From: Fibrobacter sp. UWB15
Lineage (GTDB): Bacteria; Fibrobacterota; Fibrobacteria; Fibrobacterales; Fibrobacteraceae
DNA: 64,000 nt
Assembly (NCBI RefSeq): GCF_900177705.1
Contig: NZ_FXBA01000009.1
Location: 1 to 64,000, forward strand
Direction of reading: 5' to 3'
The notes beneath the pieces were generated by a model. That model did no database searches, was not told the origin of the DNA, and saw only the letters and a program-made list of their open reading frames with translations. The position numbers were made by a program, and so were the translations under genes. Shown here one piece after another: positions 25,819 through 34,097 of this stretch (position 1 is the stretch's first letter; every line of letters starts with the position of its first letter).

Positions 25819-27696
25819 CTATTCGGGCTTGGCTGTTTTGACAATGGAATTCAGCCTGCGCAGTTTTTCTTCGACGCGGGATTTTTCCCATTCGGTAAAT
25901 CCCTTGTCAATCGGGTGCGCATCGTCATAGTCGTCGAAAATCTCTCGACCGCGTTCGTTGTCTTTGTCAAGTCCGTGGGTTACTCGTTCGAACCAGTCTT
26001 TTTCTAGCAGGCGGTAACGCTTGAGCAATTCGTCGAAGGTTTCGGGCAACGTGACAACGCGAATGGCATCTTTGTTGATGTCGTTTGTGGCCATGCGGCG
26101 CAGTTCCTTGACGGGTTGCGTCTGTAAGCTAGGATCGTTTACGACCAAAGTAATAATCAGTTCAAGAGCATAGCGTTCCAGGTATTCCTGGTACGTCTTG
26201 AGCGCTTGCTGGCGAATGCGTTCGCGCATAAAGTTTTCGCCGAGACCGTCAATGTGTTCCTTGGTGTAAATGTCGCGAATAGCGCTCACTTGCAGGCGTT
26301 GGTAAGCGTCGAAAACATAGCGTACGGTTTCGGGGCTAAAGATGCTGTAGAAGGTGGCTGGTACAATGCCCTTGCCGCGCAGCGAATACTTGTAGAGGTT
26401 GCGGTCAAGCGCGTAGGCGTTGTGGGCGTAGTTCCAACCGGGTACGATTTCGTTCAGGCGAGGAGCCACTCCCACCAGTTGCGGGTCACCCGGGCGAATC
26501 AGCGAGAACGGGAATTTGACGCGCTGCGGGAGCGTCGTGAGCCCGGTTGCAATCAAGGTAAATGGCGATTCACGGTAGTTCGCGGGGAACTTGATGTTTA
26601 CTCCGAGACCGAAGAACATGCCTTGGCCTGGCATGACTTCTTGGTCGGGCATACGGCCAGTGTGGTTGCTGCCTACGTTGGCGCCGTAACCCAAGTTGCC
26701 GCATCCGTCGGGCCAAAGGGCCGCAATCAAAAGGGAATGATGGTGCATTTGGGTCATGGGACCCATATAGGAGCTGTTCACTTCGCCTTCTTCAATGTGG
26801 CAGCACGGTGCAATAATCGAAGACTTCACAATCGCTTTGCAGGCGACCGTAGTGCGGCTCATGAGCACGGATCCCTGTACTTCGGCACCGGTGTGAATGG
26901 TGACCGACTTTTGCACGTTTGAATTTTCGAGAATCACGGAATCGTAAACGTGGCTCGGTTCTTCAAGCGACGAAAGCACCACGGAGTTGCGGATTTTTTC
27001 GGCACCTTCGATACGGGCGTGGGCGCCGATCCAGCTGTTGCGAATGATGTTGGTGTTACAGATGACTGCGCCCTTGCCTACGATGCCAAAGGGGAATGCG
27101 GTCTCTTCGCGGTAAGCCTTGAGCTGTTCTTCGAAGGCTGCTGCGACTTCGGGGTCCGGCTTGTGAAACAGCTGGGCTTCTACGAGTTCCATGGTGATTT
27201 CGGGGAACACGGCGACTTTGCGTCCGCCCATTTCGTTACCCACGTGCATGGAATTCCCGATCATGTAGCTGATTTTTCCGCTACTGATAATGGAGCCTAC
27301 GTTTTGGATAACCGCACTGCTGCGCACCAGAATGTTGCTGAGCATGGCCACCTTATGGACCAGTGCATTTTCGATAAAGCAGTTGTGCACAAGACTGTCG
27401 TAAATGCCTGTGGGGAACGACACGTCGCCCGGCAACAGGAGTGTTCCAAAGAATTTCGGCAAGTAGACTTCGCCCATGAAGGATGAACGGATAATGCGGT
27501 TCGGATCAAAGTCGGGTTCGACCATGATCTTGTCCCAGGATTCAGAGCGGTTGCCATTCTTTTCAAGAACCTGGATCTCGTCTGCGGTCAGGTGGCGGTA
27601 TTTTGCGGTTCCGGACCTGATTCCCTTGAAATTTTCGACGGAGGTCGCCAAAATGCTGTTCTTGAGCACTTTTTTCAATTTTAACAATCGTTGCAT
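25819..27696 (-). CDS. DUF4954 family protein, left-handed beta-helix
   Basis: The 625-aa product contains a long hexapeptide-type repeat region (about residues 95-330; strings such as IISSGKISYMIGNSMHVGN and GAVICNTNIIRNSWIGAHAR). This is typical of sugar acyl- and nucleotidyltransferase left-handed beta-helices, followed by a helical C-terminal part. The whole resembles DUF4954, found in Fibrobacter, Bacteroidetes and Spirochaetes. A sugar-nucleotide or acyl-transfer role is only inference. No signal peptide. The ATG has no Shine-Dalgarno but has a TATTTTTA element 4 nt upstream; the divergent gene starts 28 nt away. Confidence 0.75.
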   Translation of the reverse strand: MQRLLKLKKVLKNSILATSVENFKGIRSGTAKYRHLTADEIQVLEKNGNRSESWDKIMVEPDFDPNRIIRSSFMGEVYLPKFFGTLLLPGDVSFPTGIYDSLVHNCFIENALVHKVAMLSNILVRSSAVIQNVGSIISSGKISYMIGNSMHVGNEMGGRKVAVFPEITMELVEAQLFHKPDPEVAAAFEEQLKAYREETAFPFGIVGKGAVICNTNIIRNSWIGAHARIEGAEKIRNSVVLSSLEEPSHVYDSVILENSNVQKSVTIHTGAEVQGSVLMSRTTVACKAIVKSSIIAPCCHIEEGEVNSSYMGPMTQMHHHSLLIAALWPDGCGNLGYGANVGSNHTGRMPDQEVMPGQGMFFGLGVNIKFPANYRESPFTLIATGLTTLPQRVKFPFSLIRPGDPQLVGVAPRLNEIVPGWNYAHNAYALDRNLYKYSLRGKGIVPATFYSIFSPETVRYVFDAYQRLQVSAIRDIYTKEHIDGLGENFMRERIRQQALKTYQEYLERYALELIITLVVNDPSLQTQPVKELRRMATNDINKDAIRVVTLPETFDELLKRYRLLEKDWFERVTHGLDKDNERGREIFDDYDDAHPIDKGFTEWEKSRVEEKLRRLNSIVKTAKPE

Positions 27697-27719
27697 GGTA
27701 TAAAAATAGCCTAAATTTG
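27691..27719 (+). promoter_or_regulatory. Promoter with -33 TTG and -7 TAAATTTG for the 27725 gene
   Basis: TTG at 27691-27693 and TAAATTTG at 27712-27719 are separated by 18 nt, close to the Bacteroidetes TTTG/TAnnTTTG arrangement. The -7 element ends only 5 nt before the ATG at 27725, which has no Shine-Dalgarno, so a leaderless transcript is predicted. Confidence 0.5.
27701..27708 (-). promoter_or_regulatory. Promoter-like element abutting the DUF4954 start
   Basis: On the minus strand TATTTTTA is followed by TACC and then the ATG at 27696. It lies back to back with the plus-strand element at 27712, within a 28-nt divergent intergenic space. Confidence 0.35.
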
Positions 27720-27724
27720 AGTCG

Positions 27725-28177
27725 ATGATGAAAGAGTTCCTCTACAATTTGATACGAAAACACAAGTATAACATCTCTATCTATACCGAAGAGATCTTTG
27801 AAAGACGTTGTCAAGAAGAAATTATCCGTAGCGATGAGGATAATAGCTCGTTTGTTTATCTCGAATTCGACTTTGAAACCCTGCGTAAGGAATTACCTGA
27901 CGAAGACAAGTTCAATCAATTTTGGAAAGCTCTTTTTTCTGTATTGAATAGTGGTAGCCGTGGAAGCGATATTATCGGGTTCCTGGAACACGAATCGGGA
28001 ATCGGCATGCTTTTGCTCGATTCCAAACTCGATGGCTGGTTGCGCGTGAAGGGCCGCATCGAACAGAAGGCCGATGCCGACAATAATGGAAAAATCAAGG
28101 CTATTTTGGACAAAGTTGTCAAGCCGATCCTTTACCCGGCTTGCATTCAGAACGTGCCCACGCCGGCGGCTGTGTAG
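27725..28177 (+). CDS. Unknown protein, possibly a degenerate nucleotidyl-cyclase-like fold
   Basis: The 150-aa product has no signal peptide or membrane segment. Its order of segments (FERRCQEEIIRSDEDNSSFV, then FWKALFSVLNSGSRGSDIIG, then GIGMLLLDSKLDGWLRVKGR) recalls the core of GGDEF-like domains. The matching elements are an arginine-rich first helix, an Rxx(S)D turn, and a strand where GGDEF would be, here without the catalytic motif. This is a weak pattern match. It starts ATGATG and is followed 2 nt later by a glycosyltransferase gene, so a regulatory role in glycan synthesis is possible. Confidence 0.45.
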   Translation: MMKEFLYNLIRKHKYNISIYTEEIFERRCQEEIIRSDEDNSSFVYLEFDFETLRKELPDEDKFNQFWKALFSVLNSGSRGSDIIGFLEHESGIGMLLLDSKLDGWLRVKGRIEQKADADNNGKIKAILDKVVKPILYPACIQNVPTPAAV

Positions 28178-28179
28178 TT

Positions 28180-29385
28180 ATGGCAGAACAATCCGGCGTT
28201 CAAAAAGTTTTAGTCATCGGTTCGGTTTACCCGCGCTTTCACGAAGATGCCGAAGTTCCTTGGTTGCGTACCTCGATTGCGCACCTCAAAAAGGCGGGCC
28301 TCGATATTCAGGTTCTGGCGCCTGCGTACAAGGGGCTGAAGAGCCACGAGATCGACGGCGTCAAGGTGAACCGTTTTCGCTATGCGCCCGCCAAATGGGA
28401 ATTCCTGACCCACGAAGAAGGTGCCCCGAGCAAAATGGCGAACAAGCCCTGGTTGCAGCTTTTGGCGATTCCCTATATCATCAGCGGGTTCTTCAAGTGC
28501 ATTAAAATCTGCCGCAAGTTTAAGCCCGACATCATCCATGCGCATTGGCCGTTTCCGCACGCCTACATCGCGCTCGGTGCCGCTAAGTTGTTCAAAATAC
28601 CGTTGGTGCTGAATTTCCACGGGGCAGAACTCCTGCTCATCCGCAAAAAGAAATGGGTCAAGCCGCTCCTTAAATTTGCCATTAGCCAGGCGCAGGCCGT
28701 GTTTGCGAATTCGAGCTTTACCGCCAGCAAAATCAAGGCGCTTCGCAATGTGGATGTTGAATGGAGTCCGTACGGAACAACTTTAGAGACGGGGACGGGG
28801 AACGCCGAACCGCATGCAATAAACGGTAAGTTCAAAATCTTGTTCGTCGGGCGCCACATTGAACGCAAGGGCATTTGCTACTTGATTGAAGCGGCCAAGT
28901 ACCTGCCCCGCGACCAGTTCGAAATCCGAATCGTCGGCGTCGGCGATTTGACCGAACAGCTGAAAGAACTCGCCGCGCATGTCTCCGGTAATTCCGCCGA
29001 AATCATCTTCACCGGCAAGCTTTCGCCCGAAGCGCTCGCCAACGAATACAAGTCCGCCAACGTCTTCACGCTCCCGGCGATTGTCGACAGCAAGGGCGAC
29101 ACCGAAGGCCTCGGCGTCGTGCTGATTGAGGCCATGGAACTCGGCCTCCCCATTGTGGCAAGCAATGTGGGCGGAATCCCTGACGTTGTCATTGACGGCG
29201 AAACGGGAATCCTCGTTCCCGAAAAAGACCCCGAGGCCCTCGCAAACGCTTACAAGCGCCTCGCCGCCGAGCCCGAGCTCGTAAAGCAATTGCTCGTGGG
29301 TTCCCAGAAGCGCATCCACGAATGCTTCACCTGGGACGGAATCATTGACCGCCAGATTGAAGTTTACAACAAAGTCTTGAAATAA
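28180..29385 (+). CDS. Glycosyltransferase family 4
   Basis: The 401-aa product starts MAEQSGVQKVLVIGSVYPRF at 28180, 2 nt after the upstream stop; a longer reading from 28141 lies inside that gene. It has the GT-B layout: an N-terminal acceptor domain (HAHWPFPHAYIALGAAKLF), then GKFKILFVGRHIERKGICYL starting the nucleotide-sugar domain, and the EGLGVVLIEAMELGLPIV motif (E-x7-E) near residue 310. It probably transfers an alpha-linked sugar in cell-surface glycan synthesis. Linkage and donor are not predictable. Confidence 0.88.
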   Translation: MAEQSGVQKVLVIGSVYPRFHEDAEVPWLRTSIAHLKKAGLDIQVLAPAYKGLKSHEIDGVKVNRFRYAPAKWEFLTHEEGAPSKMANKPWLQLLAIPYIISGFFKCIKICRKFKPDIIHAHWPFPHAYIALGAAKLFKIPLVLNFHGAELLLIRKKKWVKPLLKFAISQAQAVFANSSFTASKIKALRNVDVEWSPYGTTLETGTGNAEPHAINGKFKILFVGRHIERKGICYLIEAAKYLPRDQFEIRIVGVGDLTEQLKELAAHVSGNSAEIIFTGKLSPEALANEYKSANVFTLPAIVDSKGDTEGLGVVLIEAMELGLPIVASNVGGIPDVVIDGETGILVPEKDPEALANAYKRLAAEPELVKQLLVGSQKRIHECFTWDGIIDRQIEVYNKVLK

Positions 29386-29392
29386 TTGAATC

Positions 29393-29506
29393 CCATGTCA
29401 AGCTCCTTTCAAGTCGGCAAATGACTTGAATTCAACTCAAAAGAATCTGTCTCTTTCGGGATTGACAAGGCCGCTCCGCTTCAAGTCCGAATCAGACTGG
29501 TCCAAG
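29393..29506 (+). pseudogene. Fossil fragment of a hydrolase/lipase gene copy
   Basis: In one open frame from 29408 to 29506 this stretch encodes 33 residues (FKSANDLNSTQKNLSLSG, then LTRPLRFKSESDWSK) that match, with five or six changes, the segment FKSSNDLTSTHKNQSLSG plus LTTPLRFKSESDWSK found in both the 829-aa (near residue 620) and 3944-aa proteins. A few codons upstream (P-C-Q-A-P) also fit loosely. There is no start, and the match stops just before the promoter of the first cassette. It is the leftover 3' part of another copy of the cassette. Confidence 0.8.
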
Positions 29507-29514
29507 CCACTATA

Positions 29515-29546
29515 TTTGATTTTGAACAAAATATAAAGTATATTTA
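29515..29546 (+). promoter_or_regulatory. Promoter of lipoprotein-hydrolase cassette A
   Basis: TTTG at 29515-29518 and TATATTTA at 29539-29546 are 20 nt apart, fitting the TTTG/TAnnTTTG promoter form. The same element with its flanks is repeated before cassette B. It predicts a leader of about 60 nt before the ATG at 29616. Confidence 0.5.
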
Positions 29547-29599
29547 TGTGAGTTTCTCGTCACGTATACCCGAGCCGTTCCTGGTTTTGGGCTAGTGGC

Positions 29600-29615
29600 A
29601 AAGGAGGTATCCTTT
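29600..29615 (+). promoter_or_regulatory. Hairpin enclosing the Shine-Dalgarno of lipoprotein A
   Basis: AAAGGA and TCCTTT form a perfect 6-bp stem around GGTA, ending exactly at the ATG at 29616. The perfect Shine-Dalgarno AGGAGG (29602-29607) is thus in the stem and loop. The same hairpin (loop GGTC) occurs at 33135-33150. It suggests translation is held low or regulated. Confidence 0.55.
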
Positions 29616-30557
29616 ATGATGGTTGAAATTAAAAGACTACTTGTTGTTGCTTTGGCTGCGCTCGCGTGTGTAGGCATGTGGGGATGTGGGGATTGGTTTC
29701 CTGAAGATGGGGAAAGAGAGTTCTTTGGCTATTATAGTCGTCCCCATATTGTTGGGTTTATTGACGATTCTTTGGTAATTGTTGCCGATGACAAGGAATG
29801 GACCCAAGAAACTAGCGATGGGTATGCTATTGAAGGGCGTGGTCACCAGCGCCTTCGCGTCTTCAATTATAGGGTACAAGAGGCTGGTCCTAGGTGGACG
29901 GATACGTTGGATAATTTTAATGATGAATGTAATTATGCCCTGGGCCAGTTGAGTGATTCTGTTATATGGGGGGGGCAAACTTCTCTTTACACTGAAGTAT
30001 GGGAAGGGCCTGTGATGACTTTTTGGAAAATAGGCGAAAAACCGAATGAACTGGAAATAGAAAAGGTTTTGGATGGTTGTAAAGTTGATTTTCGCATTAG
30101 TAGATTACGCAAATGGCTTGGCGGAACCATTCTTGCGTTGGATGAGAAATCTCTAAATGCTACTGGTGATGCTTGCCAGTACGCCGTTTTGGATACGGTG
30201 GCGCAGACGATTACGTATAAGAAACTAGACGAAAACTTGAAGTGGATTGAAAAATGTGATGACGTGAGTGCGTATAATAATGAAATTTTTTGTATTGCTT
30301 TGAAAAGAGACTCTTTGGGAATTAGTCTATGGGTGGATAATGATGAATCAGACATGATTGAACATCCAGAATGGACCAAAAGTTATATGGGAAATAGAAA
30401 TTTTATTTTGTACGGAAAAATGCTCAGAATTAATGGAAACATACATTCTGTTGATTTTGAAAAGAGAAAAATTATTCGTCAGTACGAAACTTATTTGCTG
30501 TCGGCTAGCAGACCGGAATTCCAAAATGAAAGTGGTGAAATTGTAAGTTATAAATAG
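29616..30557 (+). CDS. Lipoprotein A of the tandem cassette array
   Basis: The 313-aa product has a lipoprotein signal: a hydrophobic core (LLVVALAALACVGM) followed by WGC, with Cys near residue 22 as the likely lipid site. The start ATG at 29616 is set by the strong AGGAGG; an in-frame GTG at 29595 would place the Shine-Dalgarno inside the gene. Shared motifs with lipoproteins B and C are FNYRVQE-GPRW, LSDSVIWGG, FWKIG and CQYAVLDT. Its C-terminal third differs from B and C. No known domain is recognised; the repeated beta-strand pattern might be a propeller. It is followed 7 nt later by the 829-aa hydrolase. Confidence 0.8.
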   Translation: MMVEIKRLLVVALAALACVGMWGCGDWFPEDGEREFFGYYSRPHIVGFIDDSLVIVADDKEWTQETSDGYAIEGRGHQRLRVFNYRVQEAGPRWTDTLDNFNDECNYALGQLSDSVIWGGQTSLYTEVWEGPVMTFWKIGEKPNELEIEKVLDGCKVDFRISRLRKWLGGTILALDEKSLNATGDACQYAVLDTVAQTITYKKLDENLKWIEKCDDVSAYNNEIFCIALKRDSLGISLWVDNDESDMIEHPEWTKSYMGNRNFILYGKMLRINGNIHSVDFEKRKIIRQYETYLLSASRPEFQNESGEIVSYK

Positions 30558-30564
30558 GGAAAAT

Positions 30565-33054
30565 ATGAAGAAAATTTTTTTGTTAAGCTTACTTTTGATG
30601 ACCTTTGTCGTTGTGTCTTGGGCTGTTCCGAGACCTATGGAGAGTATTACAAACTACAATGTGATGCTTTTGCATGGAGCCTATGGCCATAAGAATGATG
30701 ATGGAGAATTGCAGGGCTTTGAGGAAAATTCAAATCTTCCGCAAGCTTACGATGCGATGAATTATCTTGGCAATGCGAATATTGGCCGTTATGTTGAAAA
30801 AGTGAATGAGAAAAAACCTCGTTTGAACCAATGGCTAAGAACACGAATATTCGAGGAACCTGTATACGACAGTGCCTATGAGGCTGTACATAATTCCTGC
30901 GTATATCACTGGCGAGCATTTTCGCTTCCCCCAAATAGTTCGATTGAAAATGCGATTGAATTGGGGAACAGGACATGGAATGCGGATGGAAAGTTTGGTG
31001 GTCGCCGAGCACTTGTGGAAGAAGCTCAGGAAGTTAAAACATGGAAAGTTCCTGATTCTCTTGGACAAATGGTGGAGGGGCAGAAGGCTCTCCAAATAAT
31101 TCGCCAAAATCCTGATCTATACCGTCAATTAGCCTCTCGCTATATCCTAATCGGTCATTCGATGGGCGGAGTGGTTGCTCGTGAGTACACGCAGAATAGC
31201 ATCTATTATTATGGTGATGTAGATAAGATTATCACTCTAGATTCTCCACACGAGGGCACGGGTGCACTTGAGATGCAACTCAATTTGGTCAAGCATGGCT
31301 TCAATATTTCAGAAAGCGTCGTGTCAACTGCTGTGGCATGGGGTCTTTTTGCCCTAAATACTAGATATTCATTTATGTCAAAGATGGTTGGACTTGGTGC
31401 TGCCATTTGGGCTACCGTGCATGGACTTTCAAATAGCATTGCTCCGTTCATAATAGAGGGTGGTTTGCAGGATTACACGGATGAAGACCCTCTGGTTAAA
31501 TATGTAAATCCAAGTGACAAACCCCAAAAAGGGAATATCTCATATTTGAAAGAAATTGAAGCAAGTGAAAATCAACCCATGTTTAGGCTAATGGGTGGCG
31601 AGAAGAGCATTACCTATTCAGATCCGTACAAGTATGTGACGACCCCATTGGGATATCTTATCCCCGAAGGAATAATACATGCTGTTGTTAATTTTGTATC
31701 CCAGTTGGACCAAAGTGATGATTTTACAAGTCTAGAAGCTTTTACCCTTGCGTCCAAAGCCGCAACGATGGGCTTTGCGGCGTCTGCCGCTGTTCATGAG
31801 CAGGGGACAAATATTGTGCCAAAAGCTTCAAGTTGGGCGGAGAATACCAAAAGTTTGAAGGATGAAGTTGCCGATGTGAAACGCTTCCATTTTGATGCTG
31901 CTCCGATTGACGATGAGGACGGATGGCGAGTGGTTAGCGCAATTACGTTGTCAACGGCTTTCGCTTGTATGGCCGTTGATGTTTCGCTATCATGGTTTGA
32001 AGGTGCCAGGATGGCAGCAAATATCGCTTTGGGTGTGGGATCGGTTGCCGCAGGGACTAATATTGCTGTATCACTAGCTTCTGAAAATTTGTTTGCAGAA
32101 ATTGAGAAATCGCATAATTTGCCAATAAAATCGCATAATTTGCCAATAGATAGTGTTTATGCAAACCAAAATACCTGGCATGCGGATTATTCGAATTCGG
32201 TTTCGCCGATTGCGGGTTCCTCCGTAAACGACACGACGATAAACCCGCTGATTATGGAAGACTTCCTGTACGAGCGTCCTTTTGTGAACCTGGCGTTGAA
32301 CGATACGGCGACATTGAACCAACTTCAGGGAATGTCTTCAACGGACCGTGAAAAATCAACACTAAACCTCAACTGTTATTACATTGGTTCAAAGAATGGA
32401 GTAAACTGTGCTTTGGGCTTGTTCAAATCGTCTAACGATTTGACATCTACTCATAAGAATCAATCCCTTTCGGGCTTGACAACGCCTCTCCGCTTTAAGT
32501 CCGAATCCGATTGGTCCAAGATGGGCGTGAAGGTGGACCGCTGGGAAAAAGTGGACGGCTTGCATCCGGACGGCTCTGAAAACAAGAAAGGCGTCCCCAT
32601 CCGTCATGTGGAGCGTTATGAAGTCCCCGCGATTACGGTCGAAGATTGGATCGAAAAGTACTCTTTTGTCGTTGATGATTTAATGCCGCACAGGTTGCGC
32701 CAGATCCGCATGAACTTCAACTTCCAGGAAGAAATTGCATGGGAGTGCGATATAAAGAAGGATCCGCAGGCAGATGATGCATGTAATGTGTATAAACGTA
32801 CTGGCGGCGGACAGTGGGATTCCGTTGTCGTGGTTGACACTGTTATGGAAAATGGGAAAAAGGTTGCGAAGCAAAGAACCCTCAAAACTGTCAAGCATCC
32901 TGTGCTGAAGAACGGTCAGTTTGACTTTAATCCCGATGATTACGGTTACTATAACAAACTTGCGCTACAAAAAGACAACCAGAATACGGTCACGATTTCG
33001 ACGGTGAACAAGATAGGCCTTTCGAACACGCAGCGGTTCTACAGTATTGCTTGA
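30565..33054 (+). CDS. Secreted alpha/beta-hydrolase (lipase-like), truncated paralog A
   Basis: The 829-aa product has a signal peptide (about 1-20, cleaved near SWA-VPRP). Its alpha/beta-hydrolase domain includes YNVMLLHGAYG near the N-terminus, the nucleophile elbow IGHSMGG with Ser199, and ITLDSPHEGTGALEMQL. A second shared module (EDFLYERPFVNLALNDTATL onward, about residues 565-825) ends ISTVNKIGLSNTQRFY and then stops after SIA. At this point the 3944-aa homolog continues for thousands of residues, so this copy lost its 3' part; the stop lies in the repeated promoter sequence. Substrate unknown; triacylglycerol, cell-wall ester or phospholipid are all possible. Confidence 0.8.
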   Translation: MKKIFLLSLLLMTFVVVSWAVPRPMESITNYNVMLLHGAYGHKNDDGELQGFEENSNLPQAYDAMNYLGNANIGRYVEKVNEKKPRLNQWLRTRIFEEPVYDSAYEAVHNSCVYHWRAFSLPPNSSIENAIELGNRTWNADGKFGGRRALVEEAQEVKTWKVPDSLGQMVEGQKALQIIRQNPDLYRQLASRYILIGHSMGGVVAREYTQNSIYYYGDVDKIITLDSPHEGTGALEMQLNLVKHGFNISESVVSTAVAWGLFALNTRYSFMSKMVGLGAAIWATVHGLSNSIAPFIIEGGLQDYTDEDPLVKYVNPSDKPQKGNISYLKEIEASENQPMFRLMGGEKSITYSDPYKYVTTPLGYLIPEGIIHAVVNFVSQLDQSDDFTSLEAFTLASKAATMGFAASAAVHEQGTNIVPKASSWAENTKSLKDEVADVKRFHFDAAPIDDEDGWRVVSAITLSTAFACMAVDVSLSWFEGARMAANIALGVGSVAAGTNIAVSLASENLFAEIEKSHNLPIKSHNLPIDSVYANQNTWHADYSNSVSPIAGSSVNDTTINPLIMEDFLYERPFVNLALNDTATLNQLQGMSSTDREKSTLNLNCYYIGSKNGVNCALGLFKSSNDLTSTHKNQSLSGLTTPLRFKSESDWSKMGVKVDRWEKVDGLHPDGSENKKGVPIRHVERYEVPAITVEDWIEKYSFVVDDLMPHRLRQIRMNFNFQEEIAWECDIKKDPQADDACNVYKRTGGGQWDSVVVVDTVMENGKKVAKQRTLKTVKHPVLKNGQFDFNPDDYGYYNKLALQKDNQNTVTISTVNKIGLSNTQRFYSIA
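32107..32148 (+). repeat. 21-bp tandem duplication inside hydrolase A
   Basis: A 21-base unit coding KSHNLPI occurs twice in a row (32107-32127 and 32128-32148), in frame. The 3944-aa homolog has only one related stretch (NSHQIPL), so this is a recent in-frame duplication in copy A. Confidence 0.9.
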
Positions 33055-33150
33055 TTTTGTACAAAATATAAAGTATATTTATGTGAGTTTCTCGTCACAT
33101 ATTCCCGAGCCGTTCCTAGTTATGGACTGGTGACAAAGGAGGTCTCCTTT
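33050..33150 (+). repeat. Duplicated promoter-leader, copy B
   Basis: Near-identical to 29515-29615. It contains TTG 33051-33053, TATATTTA 33074-33081 (20 nt apart), the leader, and the hairpin AAAGGA-GGTC-TCCTTT at 33135-33150 enclosing AGGAGG. Within the leader, GTCAC and GTGAC can pair (GTCAC and GTGGC in copy A, still pairable with a G-U). The stop codon of hydrolase A is inside the left edge of this repeat. Confidence 0.85.
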
Positions 33151-34077
33151 ATGATGGTTGAAGTAAAAAAACTATTTGTTGTTGCCTTGGCTGCACTTGC
33201 TTGTGTAAGCATGTGGGGGTGCGGTGGCGATGTGGAATGGTCTAAAACATTTCCTAAATCAGCTGCTCAAGTAATTGGTTTCGTTGATGATTCCTTGGCC
33301 ATTGTGTATGATTACCAGCAATGGCACCGGGATTTGGGAAGCTTTGTGCAAGATCATGGTGATGAAAGTGGTTTTGGTCATCAGAGGCTCCGTGTCTTTA
33401 ACTATCGCGTTCAAGAAGATGGGCCTAGATGGTCGGATACGTTGGATAACGATGATATAGAAGATTTTAATTATGTTAAGGGACAACTTTCAGATTCTGT
33501 AATATGGGGCGGAGACCCAAAATCGGAAGTGTCGTTCTGGAAAATAGGCTCAAAGCCACACAAGATGAAAGTAAAAAAAGTGTTTGACGGATGTTCTATA
33601 GATGTTCGTTACTCCACGAAATTGCGGCCTTGGTTAGATGGGAAAATACTGGTAATGGGCAATAAATTAAATCCCGATATTGAGGGTTTTGATTTGGATA
33701 GTTTGGGAAGCGAATACTGCCAGTATGCTGTGCTGGATACGATTCGAAAAACAACTACATATAAAAGACTGGGCGACGATTTAAGATGGATTAAGAAATG
33801 TGATGATGTTAGAGCGTGGGATGATGATGTGTATTGCTTGAAATTTGATAAAGAAGAACGGACTTCTTCGTTGTTTGTAAATGATAGCTTGGGATACGTT
33901 TTGGAAAATAATTATTACTGGACTGCAGGAGCTATTTTGCAATTTCAAGGGCATATTCTCTTGTTGGAACGAGATGTTTGCATGTTAGAGAATGGAAAAA
34001 TTAGGTGCTTTGCATCAGCTTCGTCTAATGGAATTTCTTTTAAGAATAGAGAAGACGATGTATACATCACATATTAG
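33151..34077 (+). CDS. Lipoprotein B of the tandem cassette array
   Basis: The 308-aa product is a lipoprotein by its signal (hydrophobic core, then MWGCG). It is a paralog of lipoproteins A and C: FNYRVQEDGPRWSDTLDN, LSDSVIWGG, FWKIGSKPHK and YCQYAVLDT. Its C-terminal third is almost identical to that of C (FDKEERTSSLFVNDSLG, VCMLENGKIRCFASASS), while the middle is different. The Cys residues before QYAVLD, in KCDDV and in VYCLKF are kept in all three. ATG at 33151 abuts the Shine-Dalgarno hairpin. Followed 20 nt later by the truncated hydrolase B. Confidence 0.8.
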   Translation: MMVEVKKLFVVALAALACVSMWGCGGDVEWSKTFPKSAAQVIGFVDDSLAIVYDYQQWHRDLGSFVQDHGDESGFGHQRLRVFNYRVQEDGPRWSDTLDNDDIEDFNYVKGQLSDSVIWGGDPKSEVSFWKIGSKPHKMKVKKVFDGCSIDVRYSTKLRPWLDGKILVMGNKLNPDIEGFDLDSLGSEYCQYAVLDTIRKTTTYKRLGDDLRWIKKCDDVRAWDDDVYCLKFDKEERTSSLFVNDSLGYVLENNYYWTAGAILQFQGHILLLERDVCMLENGKIRCFASASSNGISFKNREDDVYITY

Positions 34078-34097
34078 GGCTTGAAAAAGGTTAAATA

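Larger units (their letters stand above)
29515..29615 (+). repeat. Duplicated promoter-leader, copy A
   Basis: About 100 bases upstream of the first lipoprotein gene are almost identical to 33050-33150 (roughly ten differences, mostly in the last third). The shared part includes the promoter, GTGAGTTTCTCGTCAC, CCCGAGCCGTTCCT and the ribosome-binding hairpin. It marks the left border of the cassette duplication. Confidence 0.85.

Noticed and set aside
29595-29615. GTG at 29595 (and 33130) as start of lipoproteins A and B
   Set aside because: This would translate the perfect Shine-Dalgarno and place seven extra residues before the signal peptide; the ATG directly after the hairpin is better.
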